Below are positions 1 to 8,392 of a stretch of DNA of 21,334 nucleotides, piece by piece. Location: positions 1 through 21,334 of the forward strand of contig JAHEEZ010000032.1 in NCBI GenBank assembly GCA_024640445.1. Reading direction: 5' to 3'. The notes below the pieces were generated by a model that searched no databases, was not told the DNA's origin, and worked only from the letters and a program-made list of their open reading frames with translations. How positions within the stretch are numbered: position 1 is the stretch's first letter; each line of letters begins with the position of its first letter. Made by a program: the position numbers and the translations under genes. The DNA is from Acidobacteriota bacterium. GTDB taxonomy: Bacteria; Acidobacteriota; Blastocatellia; Pyrinomonadales; Pyrinomonadaceae.

Positions 1-2
1 GC

Positions 3-200
3 GCGATCTCCGAGGGCCAGGAACAAGGCCTTTTCCGAAAGGAGCTCAATCCCGTGCTTTGTTCGAAGATCCTATTCGGGGCGCTGGACGAAATGGTTAC
101 AAACTGGGTCCTTTCGAAGAAGCGGTACGATCTTGCCACTTCTGCGGGCGAGGTCCTCGATGTCTTTTTTAGCGGGGTCTCATCGACCCGGACGGTTTGA
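3..200 (+). CDS. TetR/AcrR-family transcriptional regulator, C-terminal part (partial)
   Basis: The reading frame is open from the window edge to TGA at 198-200 and gives 65 residues. They resemble the ligand-binding C-terminal domain of TetR regulators of the fatty-acid (FadR-like) type, with the stretch EGQEQGLFRKELNP followed by LFGALDEMVTNWVLSKK and ending in AGEVLDVFFSGV. The DNA-binding helix-turn-helix lies outside the window. The stop is one base before the ATG of an acyl-CoA synthetase, so the two genes are very probably co-transcribed and translationally coupled. TetR regulators beside acyl-CoA synthetases commonly repress fatty-acid degradation genes and release DNA on binding acyl-CoA; that role is inferred from the neighbour. 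The family call rests on the C-terminus only. Confidence 0.8.
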   Translation, partial: AISEGQEQGLFRKELNPVLCSKILFGALDEMVTNWVLSKKRYDLATSAGEVLDVFFSGVSSTRTV

Positions 201-201
201 T

Positions 202-2076
202 ATGCAGAGCGTTAACGAAGAGATCAGAAAGAACCTGAAAAGGGTGCCGCTTTACACGGACGAGCCGCGGACGCTCGCCGAGCTTTTCAGTTACGTCTTA
301 CGGAAACACGAACGTCCCGACGCGCTGAACTACAAGAAAGACGGGAAATGGGTTCCGGTCCCGACCAGAGAAATGTACGAGCGAGCGGGGAACATCGCCC
401 TCGCGCTTCATAGTTTTGGATTGAACAAAGGCGACCGGGCCGCGATCCTGGCGGCGAATTCGCCCGACTGGACGATCACCGATGCCGGGTGCCAGCTTTC
501 AGGCGTGGTCGACGTTCCCATCTATACGACCCTTTCACCTTCTTCTGTCGAGTACATCATCAACGATTCCGGCTCCAGGATCTTCTTTATCGAAAACCGG
601 GAGATGTACGAAAGGATCCGCGAAAGTCTGTTGAACTGCCCGTCAGTCGAAACCCTTGTTTTCTTTGATCCGGAAGGTGTTAAAGAGGATGAAGGGATCG
701 GCCTTGCGGAGTTCGAGAAAAGGGGCGCGAGACTACGGGAAACCGAACCGGAACTTCTGGAAAAGATCTCGGCATGTTCCACCAGGGACGACATCGCCAC
801 GCTGATCTACACAAGCGGCACAACCGGCGAACCAAAGGGAGTGATGCTTTCTCACGAGAATCTGCTATCAAACGCGATCGATGCCGGAGAGAAATTTGGA
901 TTTTCTGAGAATGACATTCCTCTTTCCGTCCTTCCTCTGTCGCACGTATTCGAACGCACGGGAATGTACCTGTACATCTTCAACGGAATGTCTGTGTATT
1001 TCGCGGAATCGATAGAGAAAGTACCCGAGAATCTTCGCGAGGTCAGGCCTACGATATTTGTTGGCGTCCCGAGAATTTTTGAAAAGGTTTACGCGAAGGC
1101 AAAGATGCGTGCTGCGGAGGGAAATCCCTTAAAAGAGAAGATCTTCGACTGGGCGATCAGGACCGCGAAGGAATATGCGATGAAACTGGAGACCGAAGAA
1201 ACGGTTCCCCGGCTTCTTGGTGCAAAGCACGCGATCGCTGACAAGCTTGTCTATTCGAAGTTCAGGGAATTCTTCGGAGGAAGGCTTCGCTTTTGCATAA
1301 CGGGTGGCGCAGCACTTTCGGAGACGATATTCCTGATCTTCACAGGCTCCGGGGTTTCGATCCTGCAGGGATACGGAATGACGGAAACTGGACCGGTCAT
1401 CACCTCGAACAACCCCATAGACGTTCGGTTAGGGACCGTCGGAAGGCCGATCAGGAACGTGAGCGTTCGCATCGCGAAGGACGGCGAGATCGAGACGGTC
1501 GGTCCGAATGTGATGAGCGGCTACTACAACAAACCGGAAGCCACGAGGGAATCTTTCACAGAAGACGGCTGGTTAAAGACGGGCGATATCGGCGATCTGG
1601 ACCCGGACGGCTTCCTGCGTATAACGGACCGCAAGAAAGAACTCTTCAAGACTTCAGGCGGAAAATACATAGCGCCATCGCCGATCGAGCAAATGATCAA
1701 AGGCTCCAGATTCGTTAATCAGGCTGTATTGATAGGTAACGACCGAAAGTTCGCATCGGCGCTGATAGTGCCGGACTTCGAACAGCTCGCAAGCTACGGG
1801 AGGTCCCGGGGATGGGACTCTGAAGAACCCCAAACGCTCTGCGAAAACGATGAGGTCGTCGCATTCTTTTACAGCCAGGTGGAAGAACACTGCGAGGGGC
1901 TTTCGAGATTTGAGACGGTAAAGAGGATTGCGCTTCTTCACGAGGAACTGACGGTTGAGGGTGGAGAAATGACGCCTACACTCAAGATCAAGAGGCGAGT
2001 GATCAACGAAAAATACTCAGGCCTCATTGATAAGATCTACGCTGACGCCGAAAATGAAAAACCCGCGTCGAAATGA
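202..2076 (+). CDS. Long-chain acyl-CoA synthetase (AMP-forming)
   Basis: It activates fatty acids to acyl-CoA through an acyl-adenylate, the entry step of beta-oxidation or lipid remodelling. From ATG 202 the protein has 624 residues, normal for bacterial and eukaryote-like long-chain synthetases. The ANL-superfamily motifs are all present: the P-loop YTSGTTGEPKG near residues 203-213, GYGMTETGP near 390-398, and the TGDIG...DRKKELFKTSGGK block near 460-488, whose Lys-rich end carries the hinge and catalytic C-terminal region. No signal peptide or obvious membrane span is seen. ATG 202 was chosen because it follows the TetR stop by one base. An in-frame TTG at 133 and ATG at 160 would extend the protein into the TetR coding sequence and add non-conserved residues. 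The stop codon lies inside a terminator-like hairpin. Chain-length preference cannot be read from sequence. Confidence 0.93.
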   Translation: MQSVNEEIRKNLKRVPLYTDEPRTLAELFSYVLRKHERPDALNYKKDGKWVPVPTREMYERAGNIALALHSFGLNKGDRAAILAANSPDWTITDAGCQLSGVVDVPIYTTLSPSSVEYIINDSGSRIFFIENREMYERIRESLLNCPSVETLVFFDPEGVKEDEGIGLAEFEKRGARLRETEPELLEKISACSTRDDIATLIYTSGTTGEPKGVMLSHENLLSNAIDAGEKFGFSENDIPLSVLPLSHVFERTGMYLYIFNGMSVYFAESIEKVPENLREVRPTIFVGVPRIFEKVYAKAKMRAAEGNPLKEKIFDWAIRTAKEYAMKLETEETVPRLLGAKHAIADKLVYSKFREFFGGRLRFCITGGAALSETIFLIFTGSGVSILQGYGMTETGPVITSNNPIDVRLGTVGRPIRNVSVRIAKDGEIETVGPNVMSGYYNKPEATRESFTEDGWLKTGDIGDLDPDGFLRITDRKKELFKTSGGKYIAPSPIEQMIKGSRFVNQAVLIGNDRKFASALIVPDFEQLASYGRSRGWDSEEPQTLCENDEVVAFFYSQVEEHCEGLSRFETVKRIALLHEELTVEGGEMTPTLKIKRRVINEKYSGLIDKIYADAENEKPASK

Positions 2077-2096
2077 CGCGGGCCTCTTCGATTTTT
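2056..2096. terminator. Bidirectional intrinsic terminator overlapping a stop codon
   Basis: CCCGCGTC at 2062-2069 pairs perfectly with GACGCGGG at 2075-2082 around a 5-base loop. On the minus strand the stem is followed at once by TTTTTC and more T (plus-strand A-run 2056-2061), a good terminator for the export gene. On the plus strand the T-run (2092-2096) is nine bases away, so it is weaker there. The TGA of the acyl-CoA synthetase (2074-2076) spans the loop and the right arm. Confidence 0.75.
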
Positions 2097-2105
2097 GTGA
2101 AAAAC

Positions 2106-3092
2106 CTAAAACAAGATCGTCTGAGGAAGTATATTAGCTGTATTACGGATCGTACCGGTCGCGATCTCCAGGATCGTCTCACTGATGCTCTTCGGCGACT
2201 TGTCCACAACAATGATATCTTCCGGCTTTAGCATTATGTCCGGCTGATTGCCTTCAGCGATCAAGTTGTAATTGACCTGAATAACTTCCCGTTCTTTTGA
2301 GTTGGGCTTAAGCCGTCGAATAGTGATCTCTTTCTTCTTGGCCCTTTCCCGAAATCCCCCCGCCTGGGCGATGGCTTCGCTGAGCGTCAAGCCGTTCTGA
2401 GTGATCTTGATCTCGCGCAGAGCATTTACTTCACCAATAACATAAACAGGAGGAGCCTTTTCGACTATGATCAGGTCCCCCGGATAGATCGAGGGATTGG
2501 ACGCCTGCTCAGCCGCTGAGATCCCGTCTATCGGATAACTTCGGGAGGGTACGTCCGCTCCGTCATTTAACTCGGCAAGCCAATCGTCATTGTTGCCTTC
2601 TTTTGAGCACATCGGCGTTTGCGTGCGGAAAACCTTGACGAATCCGGCCGCGCTTTCGGTACTTATCCCTCCGGCAAACGCGAGAAGTTCGAGCAACGTT
2701 GCCGGCCTGCGCAACTCGACCTTCTGAGGGCTTCTCACCTCGCCGAACACGGTAACCGGTATCGGGGTCTTTCGTTCCGTTACCTGAACGCTGACCAAAG
2801 GATCTTTGAGATACTTGGACAGAAGATTCTTGACGTCAGTGCGGATCTCGCTTTCCGTACGGCACTTCGCGATGATCGGTTCATCCACGAACGGTATCTC
2901 GAACATCCCCGTCTCGTCGATCAGGGCTGTGAAATCGAACTCCGGTTCTCCCAAGACCTTTCCTTCCAGTTTGTCCCCTGGACCCACGAGATAACCTTTC
3001 GTCTCGGGCAATGGTATCTGAACACTCTGGGCAAATAGAGTTGAGGAAGAAAACAGGATGAGAACAAAAGATAAAATGGTACTACTTTTCAT
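2106..3092 (-). CDS. Wza-like polysaccharide export protein (Poly_export + SLBB)
   Basis: Probable outer-membrane or periplasmic component for exporting capsule or exopolysaccharide. Starting at ATG 3092 the 328-residue product opens with a classic signal peptide ending LFAQS. It has no lipobox cysteine, unlike E. coli Wza. A Poly_export domain follows (about residues 32-105, with YLVGPGDKL and the KDPLVSVQV end). Then come an SLBB domain (about 112-185, VTVFGEVRSPQKVEL...LLAFAGG) and a second SLBB (about 215-290, VYVIGEVNALREIKI...AIAQAGGF). The C-terminal 25 residues could form the membrane helix of Wza-type channels. In-frame ATG 3128 would put 12 residues before the signal peptide and is less likely. 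It is divergent from a CapD-type dehydratase and galE, which fits a polysaccharide locus, though no tyrosine kinase or glycosyltransferase is in view. Confidence 0.88.
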   Translation of the reverse strand: MKSSTILSFVLILFSSSTLFAQSVQIPLPETKGYLVGPGDKLEGKVLGEPEFDFTALIDETGMFEIPFVDEPIIAKCRTESEIRTDVKNLLSKYLKDPLVSVQVTERKTPIPVTVFGEVRSPQKVELRRPATLLELLAFAGGISTESAAGFVKVFRTQTPMCSKEGNNDDWLAELNDGADVPSRSYPIDGISAAEQASNPSIYPGDLIIVEKAPPVYVIGEVNALREIKITQNGLTLSEAIAQAGGFRERAKKKEITIRRLKPNSKEREVIQVNYNLIAEGNQPDIMLKPEDIIVVDKSPKSISETILEIATGTIRNTANILPQTILF

Positions 3093-3133
3093 GACTATGA
3101 ATTCCTGAAATGCCGCTCTTGGCAGCATCGAAA

Positions 3134-3186
3134 AGGATAACCCACAAAGGTCTCCGATTCAAACATTTAATCCCCGGTTGTATAAT
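3134..3186. promoter_or_regulatory. Possible overlapping divergent promoters between export gene and CapD gene
   Basis: On the minus strand TTGAAT (3162-3157) and TATCCT (3139-3134) are separated by 17 bases and point toward the export gene. On the plus strand TTCAAA (3158-3163) and a perfect TATAAT (3181-3186) are also 17 bases apart and point toward the CapD gene. The two -35 boxes overlap on opposite strands, so the two transcripts could compete. Based on consensus matching only. Confidence 0.38.
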
Positions 3187-3243
3187 GGGGTCTTGCCGTG
3201 TTTCGGATGTCGGAAATTGACCGCGGGCCCGCATCGGACCTGG

Positions 3244-3272
3244 TTGACAGTTGCCACCCGTGCGGGTACTTT
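3244..3272 (+). promoter_or_regulatory. Alternative promoter candidate upstream of CapD gene
   Basis: A perfect TTGACA (3244-3249) is followed after 17 bases by TACTTT (3267-3272). If used, transcription would begin near 3279 and translation would have to start at GTG 3317 rather than TTG 3251 or GTG 3260. The -10 box matches only three of six consensus positions. Confidence 0.28.
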
Positions 3273-5290
3273 CAAAAAGACGTTTCATCGCCCTTCCCGA
3301 AACGGCAGAATTTTCTGTGGAAAACCGACTGGAAGACAGATTTTGGTACCTGAGGAGGCCCGTTCAGCTTTTAGCAGACGTGGCCATTCTCAGTAGTGCG
3401 TTTTGGTTCGCGTATCTTCTCCGGTTCGACTTCAACATCCCCGAATACTACGTAACAATTGCCCTGAACCAACTTCCGTTCGTCGTTTTTATTCAGTTCG
3501 CTTCTCTTTTTATCGCCGGCGCATATTCGATCATCTGGAGGTACGTAAGCCTTGGGGACATCAAGGCGTTCCTGAAGGCTGCGCTGATCTCGGGCATCAT
3601 CCTGATGATTATCAGGCTTGTCATCAACGCGGAAAGGATCTCGATGTGGCAGGTGCCCCTTTCGATCATCCTGATGACCACGATCTTCGGGTTTGCCGGA
3701 CTCCTGGGGCTTCGGGTTCTTCGCAGGTTCGTATACGAGGTAAGTGAGAAGCGCGGATTCTCACTCGCGAAACGAAGGATAAAGAAGAAACCCGCATTGC
3801 TCGTCGGAGCGGGAAGGATAGGAGCGGCGCTCGCCAAAGAGATGGTTGGACGCGCTGATGCTGAGCTGGACATACGCGGTTTCGTGGATGACGAGAGAAG
3901 AAAGCAGGGAGGCAGCGTAAGTGGGATAAAGGTCCTTGGCGGCACGAACGACCTGGCGCGGCTTGTGAGCGAGTTGAGTATCGAGGAAGTGGTTCTCGCG
4001 ATAGGCAAAGCGCAAGGTAAGGACATTCGCAGGATACTAGACATCTGCCGGACGATCCCCGTCAAAGCGCAGATCGTCCCGAGCCTGAATGAGATCGCGC
4101 ACGGCAGGGTAAGTGTCAGCAGAATACGCGACGTGCAAATTGAGGATCTTCTGGGGAGGGAACCGGTTCAACTCGACGACCGAAATCTGCACGACTTCTT
4201 AAACGAAAAGGTTGTGATGATAACGGGCGCCGGCGGATCGATCGGCAGCGAGCTGGTACGGCAGATCACGAACTACAAACCGCGCCAGATACTTCTAGTC
4301 GAAAGGGCGGAGTATTTCCTTTTCAGAATTGAGCAGGAATTGTCGCTTGATTTCCCGGATGTAGATAAGGTCCCCCTGATAGCTGATGTCGGCGATGAGG
4401 CCCGGCTGATAGAGATATTCTCGGAATACAAACCTGAGGTGATCTTCCATGCGGCTGCTCACAAGCACGTACCGCTGATGGAGAAGAACGCCGCGGAAGC
4501 GGTAAAGAACAATGTCTTCGCGACAAGGCTGCTCGGTGAAACCGCCGGCAGGTTCGGCGTAAAGGATTTTGTGCTGATCTCCACTGACAAGGCGGTCAAT
4601 CCCACATCCGTGATGGGGGCATCGAAACGGATCGCCGAACTCGTGATCCAGTCGCTTGACGGGCAGTTCAGTACGAACTACGTCGCCGTGAGGTTTGGCA
4701 ACGTTCTTGGCTCCGCCGGCTCCGTTGTGCCCATATTCAAACAGCAGATCGCAAGGGGCGGACCGGTGACCGTGACCGATAAGGAGATGACCCGCTATTT
4801 CATGACCATCCCGGAAGCGTCGCAGCTTGTCCTTCAGGCCGGGGCACTGGGAAAAGGCGGCGAGATCTTCATTCTCGATATGGGTGCGCCCGTGAAGATA
4901 CTAGATCTGGCGGAAGACATGATCAGACTTTCCGGCCTGGAACCGTATGAAGAGATCGATATCAGGTTCACGGGAATTCGAGAAGGCGAAAAGATGTTCG
5001 AGGAGTTGGAGATAACGGGTGAGATCCTTCTTAAGACCGGCCATCCGAAGATATTCATTGGGAAGTTGGCCACTTACAGTGTCGAAGAAGTGGATCGTAT
5101 ACTCAACGAACTCGGGACAGGTGTTAAAGCAAACAGCAGTAAAAGGATCAGGTCCATCATCAACGCCAGCCTTCCGGAAGCTAGCATCAGCGAACAAGGC
5201 ACCGGGGACCCGCCTGCGGAATTTGGAGTAAAAGAAAAACGCTCCCGCGCCGCTACCGAAGATCTGGGAACCGCCGGCAATATTTCTTAG
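3251..5290 (+). CDS. Membrane-bound CapD/WbpM-type nucleotide-sugar 4,6-dehydratase
   Basis: Polysaccharide biosynthesis protein of the CapD/WbpM/PglF type. These convert UDP-GlcNAc to a 4-keto-6-deoxy sugar for surface glycans. Numbered from TTG 3251, four membrane spans lie near residues 38-58, 72-92, 108-126 and 135-156. A first Rossmann fold has GAGRIG at 186-191. The catalytic SDR domain has GAGGSIG at 326-332 and STDKAVNPTSVMGASK at 444-459, with Met455 where soluble SDRs carry Tyr; this substitution is characteristic of the membrane-bound class. The last 60 residues are low-complexity and probably not conserved. The start is uncertain: TTG 3251, GTG 3260 and GTG 3317 are all open, and 3317 begins just before the first span. 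galE follows after one base, so the pair is an operon. Exact sugar substrate is inferred. Confidence 0.92.
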   Translation: MPPVRVLSKRRFIALPETAEFSVENRLEDRFWYLRRPVQLLADVAILSSAFWFAYLLRFDFNIPEYYVTIALNQLPFVVFIQFASLFIAGAYSIIWRYVSLGDIKAFLKAALISGIILMIIRLVINAERISMWQVPLSIILMTTIFGFAGLLGLRVLRRFVYEVSEKRGFSLAKRRIKKKPALLVGAGRIGAALAKEMVGRADAELDIRGFVDDERRKQGGSVSGIKVLGGTNDLARLVSELSIEEVVLAIGKAQGKDIRRILDICRTIPVKAQIVPSLNEIAHGRVSVSRIRDVQIEDLLGREPVQLDDRNLHDFLNEKVVMITGAGGSIGSELVRQITNYKPRQILLVERAEYFLFRIEQELSLDFPDVDKVPLIADVGDEARLIEIFSEYKPEVIFHAAAHKHVPLMEKNAAEAVKNNVFATRLLGETAGRFGVKDFVLISTDKAVNPTSVMGASKRIAELVIQSLDGQFSTNYVAVRFGNVLGSAGSVVPIFKQQIARGGPVTVTDKEMTRYFMTIPEASQLVLQAGALGKGGEIFILDMGAPVKILDLAEDMIRLSGLEPYEEIDIRFTGIREGEKMFEELEITGEILLKTGHPKIFIGKLATYSVEEVDRILNELGTGVKANSSKRIRSIINASLPEASISEQGTGDPPAEFGVKEKRSRAATEDLGTAGNIS

Positions 5291-5291
5291 A

Positions 5292-6284
5292 ATGTCTATT
5301 TTGATCACCGGCGGAGCCGGCTACATCGGCAGCGTCACGGTTGAAGGTCTTCGCACAAACGGCGAAACCCCTGTTGTGATCGACAATCTCGTTTGTGGCC
5401 ACCGGGCGGCCGTGGATGCGGATGTGTCTTTCCACAAAGGGAACATCGGCGATTCAGATCTGGTGCGGCGAATTATTGAGCAACACCAGATAGAGGCGGT
5501 GATGCATTTTTCCGCCTATGCCTATGTGGGAGAGTCTGTCGCCGATCCCGGAAAGTATTTCGAGAATAATGTTGCGGAAACACTCCGATTACTTAACGTA
5601 CTCGCAGAATCGGGTGTGGACAAATTCGTATTTTCCTCCACCTGCGCCACATACGGCGAACCGGAGTACATGCCGATCGACGAAGATCACCCGCAAAAGC
5701 CCGCGAATCCTTATGGCTGGTCCAAGCTGTTTGTCGAACGGATTCTTGAGAGCTTTGACGTCGCTCACGGAATCAGGTCGGTGTCGCTTAGGTATTTCAA
5801 TGCGGCAGGAGCCACGGAAAAGCACGGAGAGCACCACGAGCCGGAAACTCACCTGATTCCGCTTGTGCTCGCGGCTGCGAAAGGGGAAAGGCCCGATGTG
5901 AAGATATTTGGAACCGATTACCCTACCGATGACGGGACCGCGGTGAGAGATTACATACACGTATCAGACCTGAGCCGGGCTCACATCCTTGCGCTTGAAT
6001 ATCTGCGCGCCGGAGGAAGAACTGACGCCTTTAACCTTGGAAACGGAAACGGATATTCCGTGAGGCAGGTGATTCAGGCGGCGGAGGGAGTTACAGATCG
6101 TAAGATCACCGCCGTCGAAGACAAAAAGAGACCGGGCGATCCATCAATCCTGGTTGCGAATGCAGCAAAGGCGCGAGAGGTCCTGGAATGGGAACCGGCT
6201 GTCAAAGACATTGAGGAAATAATCGAATCCGCCTGGCGTTGGCATCAGGCCCATCCGCAGGGATATGCTGATAGCCGGGCGTAA
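5292..6284 (+). CDS. galE: UDP-glucose 4-epimerase
   Basis: Interconverts UDP-glucose and UDP-galactose (or the N-acetyl forms), supplying galactose for polysaccharides and the Leloir pathway. The 330-residue length is standard. The NAD-binding GGAGYIG lies at residues 7-13. The catalytic set is the SST at 115-117 with Y141 and K145 in the YxxxK motif (NPYGWSK). RYFNAAGA and the DGTAVRDYIHVSDL block near residue 220 are hallmark GalE segments that bind the nucleotide sugar. ATG 5292 begins one base after the CapD stop, so translation is probably coupled. Pairing with CapD suggests the product feeds a glycan rather than galactose catabolism. Whether it also acts on UDP-GlcNAc cannot be decided here. 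Confidence 0.95.
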   Translation: MSILITGGAGYIGSVTVEGLRTNGETPVVIDNLVCGHRAAVDADVSFHKGNIGDSDLVRRIIEQHQIEAVMHFSAYAYVGESVADPGKYFENNVAETLRLLNVLAESGVDKFVFSSTCATYGEPEYMPIDEDHPQKPANPYGWSKLFVERILESFDVAHGIRSVSLRYFNAAGATEKHGEHHEPETHLIPLVLAAAKGERPDVKIFGTDYPTDDGTAVRDYIHVSDLSRAHILALEYLRAGGRTDAFNLGNGNGYSVRQVIQAAEGVTDRKITAVEDKKRPGDPSILVANAAKAREVLEWEPAVKDIEEIIESAWRWHQAHPQGYADSRA

Positions 6285-6314
6285 GGTATTGAGTGCGAGC
6301 ACATAGGAGTGGAA

Positions 6315-6959
6315 ATGAAAGATAGTTTGCGTATTTTTGTCTTGATCGGACTAATAGTATCTTCGGCAATGATATTCGCCTGTGGTCAGCAGGATCAGGG
6401 GAGCGCAAATCTGGGTTCAGGTGATAAGCCGACGAGTGACGATCCAGGAACGCAGATCTACCAGGGTGTGGGCAAGGTCACCGGGTTAGATCCTGCGGCG
6501 CGCGAAATCGACATTGACCACAAGGACATACCCGGCCTTATGTCGGCGATGCGCATGACCTTCGCGGTCAAGGATGTTTCGCTCCTAAGTGACCTCAGCG
6601 TTGGTGACGAGATTGACTTCGAGCTGGAAAGAAATGGCTCGAGTTTTACGGTAACCAAGATACTGAAGAAAGGCGGAAATGAACTTTCGGGAGGCGCTCG
6701 TATTTTCAAAGCAAACTGCGCCAGGTGCCACGGCGAAAAGGGAGAGGGGACTGACAAAGGCATCTCTTTCCTGAAAGGCCACGCGCTCGATCACTCAAAA
6801 GAAGATTTTATTGGCCAGGTGAAAGAAGGCGAAGGCAAGAAGATGCCTTCGTTCCGCGACAAGCTCAGTGACGAGCAGATCGAACAGGTCGTGGATTACG
6901 TCAGGAACGTGATCCAGAAAGATGCGAAAAAAGATGGTGCAGCGACCCACGAACATTGA
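6315..6959 (+). CDS. Lipoprotein with CusF-like copper domain fused to cytochrome c
   Basis: Predicted envelope lipoprotein that joins a copper-binding module to a single haem. The signal peptide runs to IFAC with Cys23 as the lipid anchor; Phe at -2 makes the lipobox imperfect. After a Gly/Ser/Asp-rich linker, residues about 50-115 match the CusF family, with H69, M76, M79 and M81 in HKDIPGLMSAMRMTF as likely Cu(I) ligands. The tryptophan of E. coli CusF is not seen. A class I cytochrome c domain follows with CARCH at 135-139 and a later KKMPSF that supplies the axial Met. ATG 6315 was chosen because AGGAG sits at 6305-6309; an upstream in-frame GTG at 6309 overlaps that site. It lies 30 bases after galE and 20 bases before the aminotransferase. 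The role could be copper delivery or electron transfer; the latter is inferred. Confidence 0.87.
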   Translation: MKDSLRIFVLIGLIVSSAMIFACGQQDQGSANLGSGDKPTSDDPGTQIYQGVGKVTGLDPAAREIDIDHKDIPGLMSAMRMTFAVKDVSLLSDLSVGDEIDFELERNGSSFTVTKILKKGGNELSGGARIFKANCARCHGEKGEGTDKGISFLKGHALDHSKEDFIGQVKEGEGKKMPSFRDKLSDEQIEQVVDYVRNVIQKDAKKDGAATHEH

Positions 6960-6979
6960 TCAATTGCACAGGTGCCGAA

Positions 6980-8197
6980 ATGACCATTCCCGATTTCAGA
7001 AAGAACAGGATCTCCAAACGCGCCGCAAGTTTCACCGAGTCGGTGATACGCGAAATGACTCGCGAGGCGGCTAAACACAATGCCGTCAACCTTTCGCAGG
7101 GTTTCCCCGATTTCGCGGCGCCCGAGGATATCAAGCGAAGAGCGCAGGAAGCGATCGCGGAAGACTTCAACCAGTACGCGATCACATGGGGCTCAAAGGA
7201 TTTTCGCGACGCGATCACTAAGAAGACCAAGTGGTTCCTAGGACTGGACATCGATCCCGAAGCCGAGATCACTGTAACCTGCGGTTCGACCGAAGGAATG
7301 ATCGCGGGGATGATGGCGGTCGTGGACGAAGGGGAGGAAGTCGTCGTATTCGAACCGTTCTACGAGAATTATGCCCCGGACGCCATCCTCTCCGGCGCAA
7401 AACCGGTTCACGTGGCATTGAGATACGGCGCCGAAGGATGGAATTTCAATGCCGATGAACTTCGCGCGGCCTTCAATCCACGTACGAAGGCAATCATCCT
7501 CTGCAATCCTAACAACCCTACGGGAAAGGTGTTTTCAAGAGAGGAAATGGAGTTCATTGCTGATCTTTGCAAGGAATTTGACGTCATTTGTTTCACTGAC
7601 GAGATCTACGAGCACATAATTTTCGACGAAACGCAGAAGCCTGAGACCAAACGCGCGCCCAGGCCCGAACACATCTCGATGGCGCAGATCGACGGAATGC
7701 GCGAACGCACGGTGGTCGTGAACTCTCTTTCCAAAACCTACTCGGTCACAGGATGGCGGGTCGGATACTGCATCGCGCCTCCGGACATAACTAACGCGAT
7801 CCGGAAAGTGCACGATTTTCTCACGGTCGGTGCGGCGCACCCGCTCCAGAAGGCCGGCGCATATGCTCTGAGTCTGCCAGAGAGCTACTACGACGAACTT
7901 CAGGCAGAATACCAACGAAAACGGGACATAATCGTCCCCGTCTTACAGAATGTAGGATTCCGTTGCGATTACCCTGAAGGTGCCTATTACGTGATGACGG
8001 ACATCGAGGAATTCGGGTTCGCCAATGACGTCGAATTCACAATGCACCTGATCCGCGAGATCGGAGTCGCCGTCGTCCCGGGCTCTTCTTTCTACCATTC
8101 CCCCGAACTGGGCCGCCAGCAGGTGAGGTTCTGTTTCTGCAAGAAGGATGAAACGCTCGAGGCAGCGGCGGAAAAGCTTCAACGGCTGAAAAGGTGA
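6980..8197 (+). CDS. PLP-dependent class I/II aminotransferase
   Basis: Fold-type I aminotransferase of the kynurenine/methionine/aspartate aminotransferase group, 405 residues. Key features: VNLSQGFPDF near the N-terminus (substrate and phosphate region), NPNNPTG in the middle, DEIYEH containing the PLP-contacting Asp and Tyr, NSLSKTYSVTGWRVGY with the Schiff-base Lys at residue 252, and the final Arg in QVRFCFC that binds the substrate carboxylate. The SQGFPDF pattern resembles bacterial methionine or kynurenine-type enzymes (YbdL-like), but substrate cannot be fixed from sequence. ATG 6980 has AGGTG at 6970-6974. An in-frame TTG at 6956 overlaps the previous stop and is less likely. It probably shares a transcript with the CusF-cytochrome gene. 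Confidence 0.92.
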   Translation: MTIPDFRKNRISKRAASFTESVIREMTREAAKHNAVNLSQGFPDFAAPEDIKRRAQEAIAEDFNQYAITWGSKDFRDAITKKTKWFLGLDIDPEAEITVTCGSTEGMIAGMMAVVDEGEEVVVFEPFYENYAPDAILSGAKPVHVALRYGAEGWNFNADELRAAFNPRTKAIILCNPNNPTGKVFSREEMEFIADLCKEFDVICFTDEIYEHIIFDETQKPETKRAPRPEHISMAQIDGMRERTVVVNSLSKTYSVTGWRVGYCIAPPDITNAIRKVHDFLTVGAAHPLQKAGAYALSLPESYYDELQAEYQRKRDIIVPVLQNVGFRCDYPEGAYYVMTDIEEFGFANDVEFTMHLIREIGVAVVPGSSFYHSPELGRQQVRFCFCKKDETLEAAAEKLQRLKR

Positions 8198-8309
8198 GCG
8201 GAAGAAAAAAGCGCTGACTGTAAGGCATTCGTATCTCAGTACCCATCACTCATTCTCTCTTCCCCCCCTTGTGCAACCTTTCTTTTCAGGTGCCGCAACA
8301 AAAACGGTA

Positions 8310-8338
8310 TTGCAATCGTTAACGCTTCGTTGGAGAAT
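8310..8338 (+). promoter_or_regulatory. Possible promoter of the PDZ-domain gene
   Basis: In the 195-base gap before the PDZ gene, TTGCAA (8310-8315) and GAGAAT (8333-8338) are 17 bases apart, each matching four of six consensus positions. A small hairpin (TTCGC, AAAA loop, GCGAA, 8346-8359) sits in the predicted leader. Weak evidence, though the gap needs a promoter if the gene is not read from the aminotransferase. Confidence 0.28.
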
Positions 8339-8392
8339 CTACCTGTTCGCAAAAGCGAAGTTCCAATTAATTCAACTTCAAATGGAGGTCCT

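Noticed and set aside
133..201. TTG start for the acyl-CoA synthetase
   Set aside because: Would overlap the C-terminus of the TetR gene and adds non-conserved residues; ATG 202 is one base after the TetR stop.
8198..8392. Possible small gene or RNA in the gap before the PDZ gene
   Set aside because: No coding signal, terminator or known RNA pattern was seen beyond a weak promoter and a 5-bp hairpin.
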